A stretch of DNA of 64,000 nucleotides, from positions 62,001 through 126,000 of the forward strand of contig JAJYLB010000003.1 in the NCBI GenBank assembly GCA_021788095.1, read 5' to 3'. The DNA is from Acidobacteriota bacterium (GTDB lineage: Bacteria; Acidobacteriota; Terriglobia; Acidiferrales; UBA7541). Of the stretch, positions 1-9,762 are shown in pieces. The stretch's first letter is position 1. Every line of letters begins with the position of its first letter. The notes under the pieces were generated by a model. It was not told where the DNA came from. It worked only from the letters and a program-made list of their open reading frames with translations, and did not search any database. The translations under genes were made by a program, and so were the position numbers.

Positions 1-1
1 G

Positions 2-253
2 GGGATTTTGAACAGGCTGGAGGCGGGCGGGGGGAAAGCGCTGCTGGTGGCGGAAGGCGAAAACCGCAATCTGGAGCTGGCGAGCCGGAATTTGGAGGGA
101 GTGAAGCTGATGCGGCCGGGCGAGTTGGGCGCGTACGACGTGCTGCAGCACGGGCGGCTGGTGCTGTCGAAGGAAGCGGCGCTGCGTTTGGGCGCGTCGC
201 TTTCCGGCTCAGGCGCCTCGCGGCAAGGGCGCGGGGCAGGGGAACGGTCATGA
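2..253 (+). CDS. rplD: 50S ribosomal protein L4, C-terminal part (gene enters from the left edge)
   Basis: Open from the left edge of the window, so the start lies outside. The visible residues match the end of L4: KALLVAEGENRNLELASRNL, then the YDVLQHGRLVLSKEAALRL segment that closes the globular domain. L4 binds 23S rRNA early in assembly and its extended loop lines the peptide exit tunnel; that loop is not in view. The stop TGA overlaps the rplW ATG (ATGA), which implies translational coupling. A short Ser/Gly/Arg-rich tail follows the conserved end. The neighbour order confirms the identity. Confidence 0.93.
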   Translation, partial: GILNRLEAGGGKALLVAEGENRNLELASRNLEGVKLMRPGELGAYDVLQHGRLVLSKEAALRLGASLSGSGASRQGRGAGERS

Positions 254-546
254 TCACCAACGCGTTCCAGATCATTCGCCGGCCGATCATCACCGAGAAG
301 GGCCTGGCGGTGAAAGAGACCCAGCACACGGTGGTGTTCGAGGTATCGGTCGCAGCGACCAAGACCCAGATCAAGGAGGCGGTACAGAAGATCTTCAAGG
401 TGAAAGTGGACGCGGTGCGCACCGCGAACTTCCACGGCAAATTCCGCCGCCGCGGCTTGCGCGGGGGCTACCGAGCCGATTGGAAAAAGGCGTACGTCCG
501 GCTGGCGCCGGGCGAGAAGATGATCGAGTATGCGGAGAATCTGTAA
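250..546 (+). CDS. rplW: 50S ribosomal protein L23
   Basis: 98 residues, the usual bacterial length. The protein opens with the typical IIRRPIITEKGLAVKE segment and has the basic loop KFRRRGLRGGYRADWKKAYVRL that contacts 23S rRNA. L23 sits at the exit of the ribosomal tunnel and is the docking site for trigger factor and SRP. The ATG overlaps the rplD stop by four bases. rplB follows after about 40 bp. Nothing unusual is seen apart from lineage-level divergence. Confidence 0.97.
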   Translation: MITNAFQIIRRPIITEKGLAVKETQHTVVFEVSVAATKTQIKEAVQKIFKVKVDAVRTANFHGKFRRRGLRGGYRADWKKAYVRLAPGEKMIEYAENL

Positions 547-585
547 ACCCGCTGCCGGCCGCCATGCCGGCGGGAGGGCCGAACG

Positions 586-1407
586 ATGCCGCTAAAAAGC
601 TTCAAACCCTATACCGCTTCGCGCCGGTTCCTGACGGTGCTCGACAAGAGCGAGATCACCAAGGACCGGCCGGAAAAGAATCTGCTCGAGCCGCTCGCGC
701 GCTCGGGCGGCAGGAACAATCACGGCGAAATCACCTCCTGGCACCGTGGCGGGGGCCACAAGAAGATGTACCGGCGGATCGACTTCCGACGGGACAAAGT
801 GGGAGTGCCGGCGCGCGTGGCGGCGGTGGAATACGATCCCAACCGGTCGTCTCTGGTGGCGCTGCTGCACTACGCCGATGGAGACAAACGCTACATTCTC
901 CGGCCGCTGGGACTGGAGGTCGGGATGACGGTGGTGAGCGGGCCGGAGGCGGACATCCTGCCCGGCAACTCGCTGCCGCTGCGGAATATTCCTCCCGGCA
1001 CGCTGGTCCACAACATCGAGTTGTACCCAGGCCGCGGCGGGCAGATGGTGCGGGCGGCGGGCTCGGCGGCGCAACTGCTGAGCAAGGAAGGCGATTTCGC
1101 GCTGCTGAAACTGCCTTCGGGCGAAGTGCGGCGGGTGCGGGTGGAATGCACGGCGACCGTAGGGCAGGTGGGGAACGTCGATCACGAGAATGTGACGTTA
1201 GGCAAGGCCGGCCGGTCGCGCTGGCTGGGGATACGGCCGACGGTGCGCGGCGTGGCGATGAATCCGGTCGACCATCCGCACGGCGGCGGTGAGGGCCGAG
1301 TCAAAGGGAACCATCCGCAAACGCCATGGGGCCAGCCGACGCTGGGGGCGAAGACGCGCCGGCGTTCGCAAGGCCAGCAATATATCGTGCAGCGGCGGAA
1401 GCCCTGA
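586..1407 (+). CDS. rplB: 50S ribosomal protein L2
   Basis: 273 residues, full length. The N-terminal [15 protein letters not shown], the RNA-binding [19 protein letters not shown] and the C-terminal [20 protein letters not shown] are hallmark L2 segments. The histidine-containing HPHGGGEG loop lies near the peptidyl transferase centre. The gene ends with the expected YIVQRRKP, so it is complete. rpsS normally follows directly, but here a 366-bp stretch intervenes that holds a further open reading frame (see next entry). Confidence 0.98.
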   Translation: MPLKSFKPYTASRRFLTVLDKSEITKDRPEKNLLEPLARSGGRNNHGEITSWHRGGGHKKMYRRIDFRRDKVGVPARVAAVEYDPNRSSLVALLHYADGDKRYILRPLGLEVGMTVVSGPEADILPGNSLPLRNIPPGTLVHNIELYPGRGGQMVRAAGSAAQLLSKEGDFALLKLPSGEVRRVRVECTATVGQVGNVDHENVTLGKAGRSRWLGIRPTVRGVAMNPVDHPHGGGEGRVKGNHPQTPWGQPTLGAKTRRRSQGQQYIVQRRKP

Positions 1408-1427
1408 CGGGCCGACAGGAAGCGTCG

Positions 1428-1763
1428 ATGAGCTTGGCGAGAAGAGAGACGAAGCGAAGAGGGATCGGGACGGCGCGAAGGCGCGAAGGCGCCCGGCGCC
1501 GGAGCGGCCGGCGGGCCGCGGCTCGGCTCAGAGGGAAAGCGCCGGTGACGGCGAAGGGCCGGGTGCAAACGGGACCGCCGACGGTGCTGTTCCGGGTGTG
1601 CAAATCGGGCTGGGCGGTGCTGACCGAGAAAGTGCCGAGCGCTCCCGACACGCGTTTCGTTTGTCCGTTTTGCCCGCGATCTCACCGGGTGCCGGGGCCG
1701 GTGCGCGGATTTCGCCGGGTGCGGCGGCCGCAATGGCTGAAGCTGCACCGGGTGCTGGAGTAA
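1428..1763 (+). CDS. unidentified basic protein with a CPFC motif, between rplB and rpsS
   Basis: I do not recognise this 111-residue protein. The start ATG at 1428 has AGGAAG about 6 bases upstream, and the stop lies 10 bp before the rpsS ATG, so the gene fits the operon exactly. The first 40 residues are very Arg-rich ([17 protein letters not shown]). The second half looks folded: [17 protein letters not shown], then [10 protein letters not shown] and a tail [12 protein letters not shown]. Three cysteines and nearby histidines could form a zinc site, but only one CxxC pair is present. Codon use is G/C-rich at third positions like the neighbours, which favours a real gene. An rRNA-binding or ribosome-associated role is inference from context only. 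The ORF track extends it upstream into rplB, but the RBS supports the inner start. Confidence 0.65.
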   Translation: MSLARRETKRRGIGTARRREGARRRSGRRAAARLRGKAPVTAKGRVQTGPPTVLFRVCKSGWAVLTEKVPSAPDTRFVCPFCPRSHRVPGPVRGFRRVRRPQWLKLHRVLE

Positions 1764-1773
1764 GGAACCTTTC

Positions 1774-2154
1774 ATGCCGCGCTCACTAAAGAAGGGACCG
1801 TTCGTGGATGAGCCGCTACGGGAGAAGGTGGAAGCGCTCAACTCGAGCAACGAGAAGAAGGTGGTGAAGACCTGGTCGCGGCGATCGACCATCGTGCCGG
1901 ATATGATCGGGCACACCATCGCCGTGCATAACGGGAAGAAGTTCATTCCCGTGTACATCACCGAACAGATGGTGGGGCACAAACTCGGGGAATTTTCGCC
2001 GACGCGCAGTTTCCGCGGGCACGCCGTGCACGCCGCGCTGGAAAAGGCGGCGGCGCTGGCCGGCGCGCCAGGCGCGCCAGTGGCGCCGGGCGGGCCGGGC
2101 GCGCCGGTGAAGGCGCCGGCGGGCGGCGGAACGCCGGGCGGAGGCCAGGGGTAA
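1774..2154 (+). CDS. rpsS: 30S ribosomal protein S19 with a Pro/Ala/Gly-rich tail
   Basis: Residues 1-90 are a normal S19: [44 protein letters not shown] and [17 protein letters not shown]19 contacts the head of the 30S subunit and the A-site tRNA together with S13. The protein is 126 aa, about 35 longer than the usual 92, because of the low-complexity tail [20 protein letters not shown]. The DNA of the tail contains repeated ggcgcgcc units, suggesting growth by slippage. The rplV ATG follows after three bases. Confidence 0.97.
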   Translation: MPRSLKKGPFVDEPLREKVEALNSSNEKKVVKTWSRRSTIVPDMIGHTIAVHNGKKFIPVYITEQMVGHKLGEFSPTRSFRGHAVHAALEKAAALAGAPGAPVAPGGPGAPVKAPAGGGTPGGGQG

Positions 2155-2157
2155 GCC

Positions 2158-2685
2158 ATGGCGACCGAGCCGTTGCCGATTTCGCAGCCGCTGGAAGGGG
2201 TAGCCATCGCGCGTTTCGTGCGGCATTCGCCGCAGAAGGCGCGGCTGGTGATCGATCTGATCCGAGGCGAAGGGGCCGGGCAGGCGCTGACGGTGCTTGG
2301 CGGGGCGAGGAAGCGCGCGGCGCGAGACATCGCCAAGGTGCTGCGCAGCGCGATCGCCAACGTCCAGCGCAAAGCCGAGGACGCCGGCTCGTCGCTCGAC
2401 GTCGACCACCTGTACGTAAGCCGGTGCGCGGTGAACGCGGGGCCGGTGATGAAGCGGTTCCGGGGCGCGCCGTTCGGGCGCGCGCACGGCTACGTCCACC
2501 GCACCTGCCACATCGTCGTGGCGGTGGCCGAGCGGGCGAGGGCGGCGGCGCAGCGCGCCGAAGCGCCCACGACCGTGCGAGGGCGTGTGGGGAAAGCTTT
2601 GGACACGGCGCGGCGGCAGCAAGAGGTCCAGGCGAAGAGGAGGCAGAAGGTGGAGAAGAGACTGAAGAAGGGTGGGAAGAAGTAG
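2158..2685 (+). CDS. rplV: 50S ribosomal protein L22 with an extended basic C-terminus
   Basis: L22 core is clear: [18 protein letters not shown] near the N-terminus and the beta-hairpin region [24 protein letters not shown], which lines the exit tunnel and is the place of macrolide contact in known L22 proteins. Length is 175 aa against about 110 normally. The extra 50 residues form an Ala/Arg/Lys-rich helix-like tail ending [16 protein letters not shown] short N-terminal extension before [10 protein letters not shown] is also present. rpsC starts two bases after the stop. Confidence 0.97.
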   Translation: MATEPLPISQPLEGVAIARFVRHSPQKARLVIDLIRGEGAGQALTVLGGARKRAARDIAKVLRSAIANVQRKAEDAGSSLDVDHLYVSRCAVNAGPVMKRFRGAPFGRAHGYVHRTCHIVVAVAERARAAAQRAEAPTTVRGRVGKALDTARRQQEVQAKRRQKVEKRLKKGGKK

Positions 2686-2687
2686 CC

Positions 2688-3344
2688 ATGGGACAGAAGA
2701 CCCACCCCTACGGCTTCCGGCTGGGCTACAACAAGACCTGGCGATCGCGCTGGTTCGCGCGCCGGGAATACGCCGACCTGCTGCACGAAGACGTGGAGCT
2801 GCGGGATCGGCTGAAGAAGCGGCTGGCCTCGGCCGGGGTCAGCTCGATCGAAATCGAGCGGGCGGCGAACAAGCTGGTGATCCGGATCTACACGGCGCGG
2901 CCGGGGATCATCATCGGGCGCAAGGGCTCGGAAATCGACAAGCTCAAGAACGAGATTCAGCAGCGCACCCGCCGCGAGGTGCACATCGACATTCAGGAAG
3001 TGCACCGGCCCGAGCTGGACGCGCAACTGGTGGCGGAGTCGATCGCGCTGCAGCTCGAGAAGCGGGTGGCGTTCCGGCGGGCGATGCGGAAGGCCGTGGA
3101 TTCAGCGCTGCGGTTCGGCTGCAAGGGGATCAAGGTGCGCGTGGCGGGGCGGTTGAACGGGGCGGAAATCGCGCGGAAGGAGTGGTACCTGCAGGGGCGG
3201 CTGCCGCTGCAGAACCTGAGCGCCGACATCGAGTTTGGATTCGCGCAGGCGTACACCACCTACGGCGTGATCGGGGTGAAGTGCTGGGTCTACCGCGGGG
3301 AGAGCCGGCCCACAGGCCTGCAGCTCGACACCGCGCTGGCGTAG
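2688..3344 (+). CDS. rpsC: 30S ribosomal protein S3
   Basis: 218 residues beginning [20 protein letters not shown], the canonical S3 start; the longer ORF in the track begins inside rplV and is rejected. The KH domain is visible ([22 protein letters not shown], with the GRKG loop), followed by the C-terminal S3 domain ([20 protein letters not shown]). S3 forms part of the mRNA entry site and its helicase activity with S4 and S5. The ATG lies two bases after the rplV stop, and rplP follows after 21 bp. Confidence 0.98.
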   Translation: MGQKTHPYGFRLGYNKTWRSRWFARREYADLLHEDVELRDRLKKRLASAGVSSIEIERAANKLVIRIYTARPGIIIGRKGSEIDKLKNEIQQRTRREVHIDIQEVHRPELDAQLVAESIALQLEKRVAFRRAMRKAVDSALRFGCKGIKVRVAGRLNGAEIARKEWYLQGRLPLQNLSADIEFGFAQAYTTYGVIGVKCWVYRGESRPTGLQLDTALA

Positions 3345-3365
3345 AGCAAGGAAGAGGATACGGCG

Positions 3366-3782
3366 ATGTTGATGCCGAAGAAAGTGAAATACCGGAAGCA
3401 GCAGCGCGGCCGGCGCAACGGCAAGGCGTGGCGCGGGTCGAGCCTGGCGTTCGGCGAGTACGGGCTCAAGGCGATGGAAAACGCCTGGATCACCGACCGG
3501 CAAATCGAAGCCGCGCGCGTGGCGATTACGCGGTTCATCAAGCGGTCGGGGAAGCTGTGGATCCGCGTGTTTCCCGACAAGCCGTTCACCAAGAAGCCCG
3601 CGGAAACCCGCATGGGGAAGGGGAAAGGGGCGGTGGAGCGCTGGGTGGCGGTGGTCAAGCCCGGGCGGATTCTCTTCGAGATGGCGGGGATCGACCAGCA
3701 GACGGCCCGGAAGGCGCTGGATCTGGCGGCGCACAAGATGCCGATTCCAACCGAGTTCGTGGCGCGCGGCGGGGGCGAGTGA
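3366..3782 (+). CDS. rplP: 50S ribosomal protein L16
   Basis: 138 residues starting [20 protein letters not shown], which matches the family start; a second ATG two codons in is also possible. The conserved [25 protein letters not shown] segment, which contacts the A-site tRNA and 23S rRNA, is present. L16 is a late assembly protein that organises helix 38-42 of 23S rRNA. The stop codon overlaps the rpmC start (TGATG), implying coupled translation. Confidence 0.98.
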   Translation: MLMPKKVKYRKQQRGRRNGKAWRGSSLAFGEYGLKAMENAWITDRQIEAARVAITRFIKRSGKLWIRVFPDKPFTKKPAETRMGKGKGAVERWVAVVKPGRILFEMAGIDQQTARKALDLAAHKMPIPTEFVARGGGE

Positions 3783-4009
3783 TGCCGGAGAAGGCGGGGA
3801 AGCTGCGGCAGGTGGGCCCGAAGGAGCTCGAAGTGCAGAAGGGCGAGCTGGCCGAAGAGCTGTTCCGGCTGCGTTTTCAGATCGCCTCGGGGCAACTCGA
3901 GGGCCTGAAGCGCTACCGGGAGGCGCGGCGGGATTTGGCGCGGGTGAATACGCTGCTTGGCGAATTCGCGCGCGCGGAGAAGAAGGAAAAGGAATCCGAT
4001 GGACGCTGA
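3782..4009 (+). CDS. rpmC: 50S ribosomal protein L29
   Basis: 75 residues. The helical hairpin is typical: LEVQKGELAEELFRLRFQIASGQLE followed by RYREARRDLARVNTLLGE. L29 sits beside L23 at the tunnel exit. The start ATG overlaps the L16 stop; the track shows only a longer ORF opening far upstream in rpsC. A charged tail (ARAEKKEKESDGR) extends beyond the usual end, and its last codons overlap the rpsQ start by eleven bases. Confidence 0.95.
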   Translation: MPEKAGKLRQVGPKELEVQKGELAEELFRLRFQIASGQLEGLKRYREARRDLARVNTLLGEFARAEKKEKESDGR

Positions 4010-4316
4010 GACGAAACAGGCGCCCCAGGCGCCGGGAACCGCTCCCGGGGGCAAGCGCCGGCAGTCGGTGGTGGGCGTGGTGACCAGCGCGAAGATGCAG
4101 AAGACGATTGTCGTGCGGGTGAACCGCGCGGCGAAGCACCGGCTCTACCAGCGGGTGATCCGGCGCGCCAAGAAATTCTACGCCCACGACGAACACCAAC
4201 AGGCGCGCGCGGGGGACACCGTGCGGATCGAAGCCACCCGGCCGCTCTCGCGGCTGAAGCGGTGGCGGCTGGTGGAAGTGCTGTCGCGGGCGCGCGGCGC
4301 GGAGCGGGAGGAGTAG
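3999..4316 (+). CDS. rpsQ: 30S ribosomal protein S17
   Basis: 105 residues from ATG 3999. The OB-fold sequence is clear: VVGVVTSAKMQKTIVVRVNRAAKHRLYQRVIRRAKKFYAHDE, then AGDTVRIEATRPLSRLKRWRLVEVL. S17 is a primary 16S rRNA-binding protein. About 20 residues precede the conserved core (MDAETKQAPQAPGTAPGGK), a Pro/Ala-rich extension. The start lies inside the last codons of rpmC, so the two genes overlap by eleven bases. rplN starts six bases after the stop. Confidence 0.96.
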   Translation: MDAETKQAPQAPGTAPGGKRRQSVVGVVTSAKMQKTIVVRVNRAAKHRLYQRVIRRAKKFYAHDEHQQARAGDTVRIEATRPLSRLKRWRLVEVLSRARGAEREE

Positions 4317-4322
4317 CGAGCC

Positions 4323-4685
4323 ATGATCCAGATGCGCACGTGGCTGACCGTCGCCGACAATTCCGGCGCCCGCCGGATCACCTGCATCCTGCCGCTGGGC
4401 GCGGGTCTGCGGGCTGGACTGGGCGACGTGATCACGGCGGCGGTGAAGGAAGCCGCTCCCGACAGCAGCATCAAGAAGGGCAAGGTGGTGCGGGCGGTGG
4501 TGGTGCGGACGCGGAAAGAGCACCGGCGGCGCGACGGCACCTACATCCGGTTCGACGACAACGCGGCGGTGCTGATCAACGAGGCCGGCGAGCCGGTGGG
4601 AACGCGCGTCTTCGGCCCGGTGGCGCGGGAGCTGCGGGAGAAGAAATTCGCCAAGATCATCTCGCTGGCCCCGGAGGTGTGGTAG
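4323..4685 (+). CDS. rplN: 50S ribosomal protein L14
   Basis: 120 residues, normal length. [22 protein letters not shown] is the standard L14 opening, and the [36 protein letters not shown] segment is highly conserved. L14 lies at the subunit interface, forms bridges with 16S rRNA and in many bacteria is the target of the silencing factor RsfS. rplX follows after two bases. Confidence 0.98.
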   Translation: MIQMRTWLTVADNSGARRITCILPLGAGLRAGLGDVITAAVKEAAPDSSIKKGKVVRAVVVRTRKEHRRRDGTYIRFDDNAAVLINEAGEPVGTRVFGPVARELREKKFAKIISLAPEVW

Positions 4686-4687
4686 CC

Positions 4688-5011
4688 ATGGAGAGGCGAA
4701 CGCTGCTGCGCCGCGGGGACACGGTCCGCGTGATCGCCGGGCGCGACAAAGGCAAGAGCGGGAAGATCCTCGGAATCGACGCGGGGCGGGTGACCGTCGA
4801 GCGGGTGAACATCATCAAGCGGCACACGCGCGCCAACCCTTCGCGCAACGTGCGGGGAGGAATCCTCGAGAAGGAATCGCCGATCCACCTTTCGAACGTC
4901 ATGATCGTGTGTCCGGGCTGCGGGAAGGCCACGCGCATCGGGCGCAGCGCGCGCCCAGACGGCACCCGGGCGCGAACGTGCCGGCGCTGCAACGTTTCCT
5001 TGGACCAGTGA
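4688..5011 (+). CDS. rplX: 50S ribosomal protein L24
   Basis: 107 residues. The KOW motif is at the start (LRRGDTVRVIAGRDKGKSGKILGID), followed by VNIIKRHTRANPSRNVRGGILEKESPIHLSNVM. The C-terminal part carries CPGCGKATRIG and TCRRCNVSLDQ, a four-cysteine CxxC pair arrangement expected to bind zinc, as in one of the two common L24 subtypes. L24 initiates 50S assembly by binding the 5' domain of 23S rRNA. rplE starts three bases downstream. Confidence 0.97.
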   Translation: MERRTLLRRGDTVRVIAGRDKGKSGKILGIDAGRVTVERVNIIKRHTRANPSRNVRGGILEKESPIHLSNVMIVCPGCGKATRIGRSARPDGTRARTCRRCNVSLDQ

Positions 5012-5014
5012 GCC

Positions 5015-5557
5015 ATGGCGACCCGACTCCATGAACGCTACGTGAACGACGCCGTCCCGGCGCTGATGAAGCGGTTCGGATACAAGAACCGGATGGCCGT
5101 GCCGCGCCTGGTGCGGATCACGCTGAATATCGGGCTGGGGGAAGCCAGCCAGAACATCAAGCTGCTCGACGTGGCGGCGCAGGAGCTGGGCCAGATCACC
5201 GGCCAGAAGCCGGTGATCACGCGGGCGAAGAAATCGATCGCGAATTTCAAGATCCGGAAGGGGATGCCCATCGGGACGATGGTGACGCTGCGGGGCGAGC
5301 GGATGTACGAGTTTCTCGACCGGCTGGCGAACGTCGTCTTGCCGCGCGTGCGCGATTTCCGCGGTTTGCCGGCCAACGCGTTCGACGGGCGCGGCAACTA
5401 CACGCTGGGGTTGAGGGATCAACTGGTATTTCCGGAAATCGATTACACCCGGGTGGACAAGGTGAAGGGGCTGAACATCTGCTTCAGCACCTCCGCCGCC
5501 ACCGACGAAGAGGGGCGGGAGCTGCTGCAATTGCTCGGCCTGCCCCTGCGGGGTTAA
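5015..5557 (+). CDS. rplE: 50S ribosomal protein L5
   Basis: 180 residues. Recognised by [54 protein letters not shown] and the C-terminal [36 protein letters not shown]5 forms the 5S rRNP with L18 and contacts the P-site tRNA. Full length with no anomaly. The next gene, rpsN, begins 11 bp after the stop behind a clear AAAGGAG. Confidence 0.98.
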   Translation: MATRLHERYVNDAVPALMKRFGYKNRMAVPRLVRITLNIGLGEASQNIKLLDVAAQELGQITGQKPVITRAKKSIANFKIRKGMPIGTMVTLRGERMYEFLDRLANVVLPRVRDFRGLPANAFDGRGNYTLGLRDQLVFPEIDYTRVDKVKGLNICFSTSAATDEEGRELLQLLGLPLRG

Positions 5558-5568
5558 AGGAGCGAAAG

Positions 5569-5754
5569 GTGGCGCGCACCTGTCAGTTCGCCAAGATGCA
5601 CAAGAAGCTGAAATACAAGATTCGCGCGCGGAACCGGTGCCGCATCTGCGGCCGGCCGCGCGGTTTCCTGCGCAAATTCGAGATGTGCCGGATCTGTTTC
5701 CGGGCGCGGGCGCTGCGCGGGGAGATACCGGGCGTGATCAAGGCCAGTTGGTAG
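5569..5754 (+). CDS. rpsN: 30S ribosomal protein S14, zinc-binding (type Z) form
   Basis: 61 residues from a GTG start preceded by AAAGGAG. The protein has the two zinc-ligand pairs of the short S14 form, [24 protein letters not shown], and ends [12 protein letters not shown], as in type Z S14. Only this zinc form is visible; the longer zinc-free paralogue found in some bacteria is not in the window. S14 sits in the 30S head near the mRNA path. Confidence 0.97.
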   Translation: MARTCQFAKMHKKLKYKIRARNRCRICGRPRGFLRKFEMCRICFRARALRGEIPGVIKASW

Positions 5755-5764
5755 GACGCCGAAG

Positions 5765-6163
5765 ATGATGACAGACCCAATCAGCGACATGCTCACCCGA
5801 ATCCGCAACGCGGCGCGCGGCCGGCAGGCGCGCGTCGAGATGCCGGCCTCGCACCAGAAGACCGAGATCGCCCGCATCCTGAAGGAGGAGGGTTACATCT
5901 CCACCTTCAAGGTGGTGGAAGAGACCAAGGCGAAGAAGACGCTGCGGGTGTTTTTGAAATCCGCGCCTAGCCGGCAGAACGTCATCACCAACCTCCAGCG
6001 CGTTTCGCGGCCCGGACGCCGGGTGTACGTCGCCAAGGACGAAATCCGGCCGGTGATGGGCGGGACGGGAATCAATATTCTGAGCACGCCCCAGGGAGTG
6101 ATGACCGGGCATGCGGCGCGCCGCGCCGGTGTGGGCGGCGAAGTACTCTGCGAGGTCTGGTAA
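5765..6163 (+). CDS. rpsH: 30S ribosomal protein S8
   Basis: 132 residues starting [20 protein letters not shown] (the first or second ATG could be used). The C-terminal [26 protein letters not shown] is diagnostic for S8. S8 is a primary binder of the central domain of 16S rRNA, and in E. coli it represses the spc operon by binding its mRNA; whether that holds here cannot be told from the sequence. rplF starts one base after the stop. Confidence 0.98.
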   Translation: MMTDPISDMLTRIRNAARGRQARVEMPASHQKTEIARILKEEGYISTFKVVEETKAKKTLRVFLKSAPSRQNVITNLQRVSRPGRRVYVAKDEIRPVMGGTGINILSTPQGVMTGHAARRAGVGGEVLCEVW

Positions 6164-6164
6164 C

Positions 6165-6707
6165 GTGTCGCGCATCGGAAACACACCGGTACCGGTTCCC
6201 GCGAAGGTGAAGGTGGAAATCGCGGACGGTTCGGTTCGCGTCGAAGGACCCAAGGGCAAGCTGGAAATTTCCTTGCCGCCAGGCATCCGGTTCGAGCGCC
6301 AGGGGGAGAACCTGGTGGCGCTGCGGGACGGGGAAAACCGGCGGGCGTTCCACGGGCTGGCGCGGGCCTTGGTGGCGAACGCGGTGCTCGGGGTGAACCA
6401 GGGCTTCAAAAAGGATTTGATGATCGTCGGAGTCGGGTACCGCGCCGAGGTCAAGGGGCGGACGGCGGTGTTCAGCCTGGGCTATTCGCATCCGGTGGAA
6501 TTCCCCATTCCCGCGGGCATCGATATCTCCGTCGATCGCCAGACGATCAGCGTGAGCGGAGCGGACAAGGCCCAGGTGGGCCAAGTCGCCGCGAACATCC
6601 GCGCGTTGCGGCCGCCCGATCCCTACAAGCAGAAGGGAATCCAACTGGTCGGCGAGCGGCTGAAGAAGAAAGCGGGCAAGGCCGGCCTCAAGGCCGCCGG
6701 AACGTAA
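6165..6707 (+). CDS. rplF: 50S ribosomal protein L6
   Basis: 180 residues from GTG 6165 (VSRIGNTPVPVPAKVKVEI). The track start lies further upstream inside rpsH and is rejected because the family begins with SRIG. The second L6 repeat is clear, with the conserved GVGYRAEVKGRTAVFSLGYSHPVEF and the end PPDPYKQKGIQLVGERLKKKAGK. L6 lies near the sarcin-ricin loop and the factor-binding site. Confidence 0.97.
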   Translation: MSRIGNTPVPVPAKVKVEIADGSVRVEGPKGKLEISLPPGIRFERQGENLVALRDGENRRAFHGLARALVANAVLGVNQGFKKDLMIVGVGYRAEVKGRTAVFSLGYSHPVEFPIPAGIDISVDRQTISVSGADKAQVGQVAANIRALRPPDPYKQKGIQLVGERLKKKAGKAGLKAAGT

Positions 6708-6728
6708 GGATCAAGGAAGGGAGAAGCC

Positions 6729-7109
6729 GTGGCTGTCGTACCGATACGCAAGCTAACGCGAAGCGCCCATCGCCGCCAGTTGCACCGGAGGGTGAGGCGG
6801 CGGGTCCGCGGCACGGCCCAGCGGCCGCGCCTGGCGGTGTTCCGCTCGCTGCGGCACGTCTACGCGCAACTGATCGACGACCAGACGGGGCGCACGGCGG
6901 CCTCGGCCAGCTCGGTGGATCCCGAGTTTCTGAAGCAGCTCAAGACCGGCGGTAACATCGCCGCGGCAAAGCTGGTGGGCAAGCTGATCGGTGAGCGAGC
7001 CCGCGCCGCCGGCCACACGCAAGCGGTCTTCGACCGCGGCGGCTACCAGTATCACGGCCGGGTAAAGGCGCTGGCGGAAGCCGCGCGCGCCTCCGGCCTC
7101 GAGTTCTAA
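6729..7109 (+). CDS. rplR: 50S ribosomal protein L18
   Basis: 126 residues from a GTG start with AGGGAG upstream. Conserved segments are [29 protein letters not shown] and the C-terminal [35 protein letters not shown]18 binds 5S rRNA together with L5. The arginine-rich N-terminus is typical of the RNA-binding arm. rpsE follows after three bases. Confidence 0.98.
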   Translation: MAVVPIRKLTRSAHRRQLHRRVRRRVRGTAQRPRLAVFRSLRHVYAQLIDDQTGRTAASASSVDPEFLKQLKTGGNIAAAKLVGKLIGERARAAGHTQAVFDRGGYQYHGRVKALAEAARASGLEF

Positions 7110-7112
7110 CCC

Positions 7113-7649
7113 ATGTCGAAAAACGTGCTCAAACAAATGCTCGCGGTTCGCCGGCCCGTGGAAGTGAACGCGGCGAATCTGAAAGACCAAGTCGTGGCCA
7201 TCAACCGCGTGACGAAGGTCGTCAAGGGCGGCAAGAACCTGAGCTTCTCGGCGTTGGTGGTGGTGGGCGATCAAGCCGGCCACGCCGGCTTCGGAATGGG
7301 GAAGGCGCGCGAAGTCCCCATGGCGATCCGGAAAGCGATCGAGCAGGCGAAGAAGAACATGATCCGGGTAAACCTGAAGGGGACGACCGTGCCGTACATG
7401 GTGGTCGGGCGATTCGGATCGGCGCGAGTGTTGCTGAAGCCGGCGCCGGAAGGCACGGGCTTGATCGCGGGCGGCGCGGTGCGCGCGGCGATGGAAGTGG
7501 CGGGGATCGGGAACATCCTGACGAAGTCGATCGGGGCGTCGAACCCGCACAACGTGGTCAAGGCCACGTTCGACGCGCTGTTGCGGCTGCGCGACGCTTC
7601 GGAAGTGGCGGAGCGGCGCGGGAAGCATTCCCAGACGGCATCGGCGTAG
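7113..7649 (+). CDS. rpsE: 30S ribosomal protein S5
   Basis: 178 residues. The double-stranded RNA-binding-like domain is present ([27 protein letters not shown]), with [24 protein letters not shown] and the C-terminal domain [36 protein letters not shown]5 is involved in translational accuracy and mRNA entry. The N-terminal extension ([24 protein letters not shown]) is moderately longer than in E. coli. rpmD follows after 20 bp. Confidence 0.98.
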   Translation: MSKNVLKQMLAVRRPVEVNAANLKDQVVAINRVTKVVKGGKNLSFSALVVVGDQAGHAGFGMGKAREVPMAIRKAIEQAKKNMIRVNLKGTTVPYMVVGRFGSARVLLKPAPEGTGLIAGGAVRAAMEVAGIGNILTKSIGASNPHNVVKATFDALLRLRDASEVAERRGKHSQTASA

Positions 7650-7669
7650 GAGCGGGCGGAGGCGCGAGG

Positions 7670-7885
7670 ATGGCGAAACGGAGCAAAGCGGCGGCGGAAA
7701 GCCGGCTGCGGATCCGCTGGGTGCGCAGCGCGATCGGCAACCCCGACCGCGTGAGGGAAACGATTCGCGGGCTCGGCTTGCATCGCCTGCACGAAGTGGT
7801 GGAGCGGCCCGACACGCCCGCGGTGCGCGGAATGATCGACAAAGTGCGTCATTTGGTGGAAGTGACCACGGGAACGGAACAGTGA
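7670..7885 (+). CDS. rpmD: 50S ribosomal protein L30
   Basis: 71 residues. The L30 signature is visible: [53 protein letters not shown]. The standard bacterial protein is about 60 residues; here a short basic N-terminus ([11 protein letters not shown]) precedes the core. The stop overlaps the rplO GTG start (GTGA), indicating coupled translation. Confidence 0.96.
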   Translation: MAKRSKAAAESRLRIRWVRSAIGNPDRVRETIRGLGLHRLHEVVERPDTPAVRGMIDKVRHLVEVTTGTEQ

Positions 7886-8345
7886 GCGCGAACGAAACGA
7901 CACCTCCCACGCTCTCGAACCTGCGGCCGCCGGCCGGCTCGCGCTCGCGCAAAACGCGCGTGGGCCGCGGCATGGGCTCGAAGCTCGGGAAAACCGCCGG
8001 CCGCGGAAACAAGGGCGGCAAGTCCCGCAGCGGATTCCGGCGGCGGCGGGGATTCGAAGGCGGGCAGATGCCTTTGCATCGCCGGCTGCCGAAGCGCGGC
8101 TTCCGGAACGTTTTCGGCCACGACTACGCCGTGGTGAATCTCGGCTCGCTGGGCGGTTTCGCCGCCGGGGAGACCGTCACGCCGGAGCGGCTGCGCGAGT
8201 TGGGGATGGTGCGCGACCGGACGCTGCCGGTGAAGATTTTGGGAGAAGGCGAGCTGAAGGCGGCGCTCACGGTGCGCGCGCACGCTTTTAGCAAGTCGGC
8301 GCTCGAGAAGATCAGCGCCGCAGGCGGGACCGCGGAGCGGCTGGG

Positions 8346-8349
<4 letters not shown>
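7882..8349 (+). CDS. rplO: 50S ribosomal protein L15
   Basis: 155 residues from GTG. The glycine/arginine-rich N-terminal extension is clear ([49 protein letters not shown]), followed by the globular L15 domain ending [13 protein letters not shown]15 is a late-assembly protein reaching into the 23S core. It overlaps rpmD by four bases upstream and secY by four bases (ATGA) downstream, the usual arrangement before secY. Confidence 0.98.
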
Positions 8350-9761
<1,412 letters not shown>

Positions 9762-9762
9762 T

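Noticed and set aside
480-1292. 270-aa ORF overlapping rplB on the same strand
   Set aside because: Out-of-frame shadow of rplB with Arg/Gly/Ala-rich nonsense composition.
1182-2372. 396-aa minus-strand ORF across rplB-rpsS-rplV
   Set aside because: Antisense shadow typical of GC-rich coding DNA; no motif or RBS.
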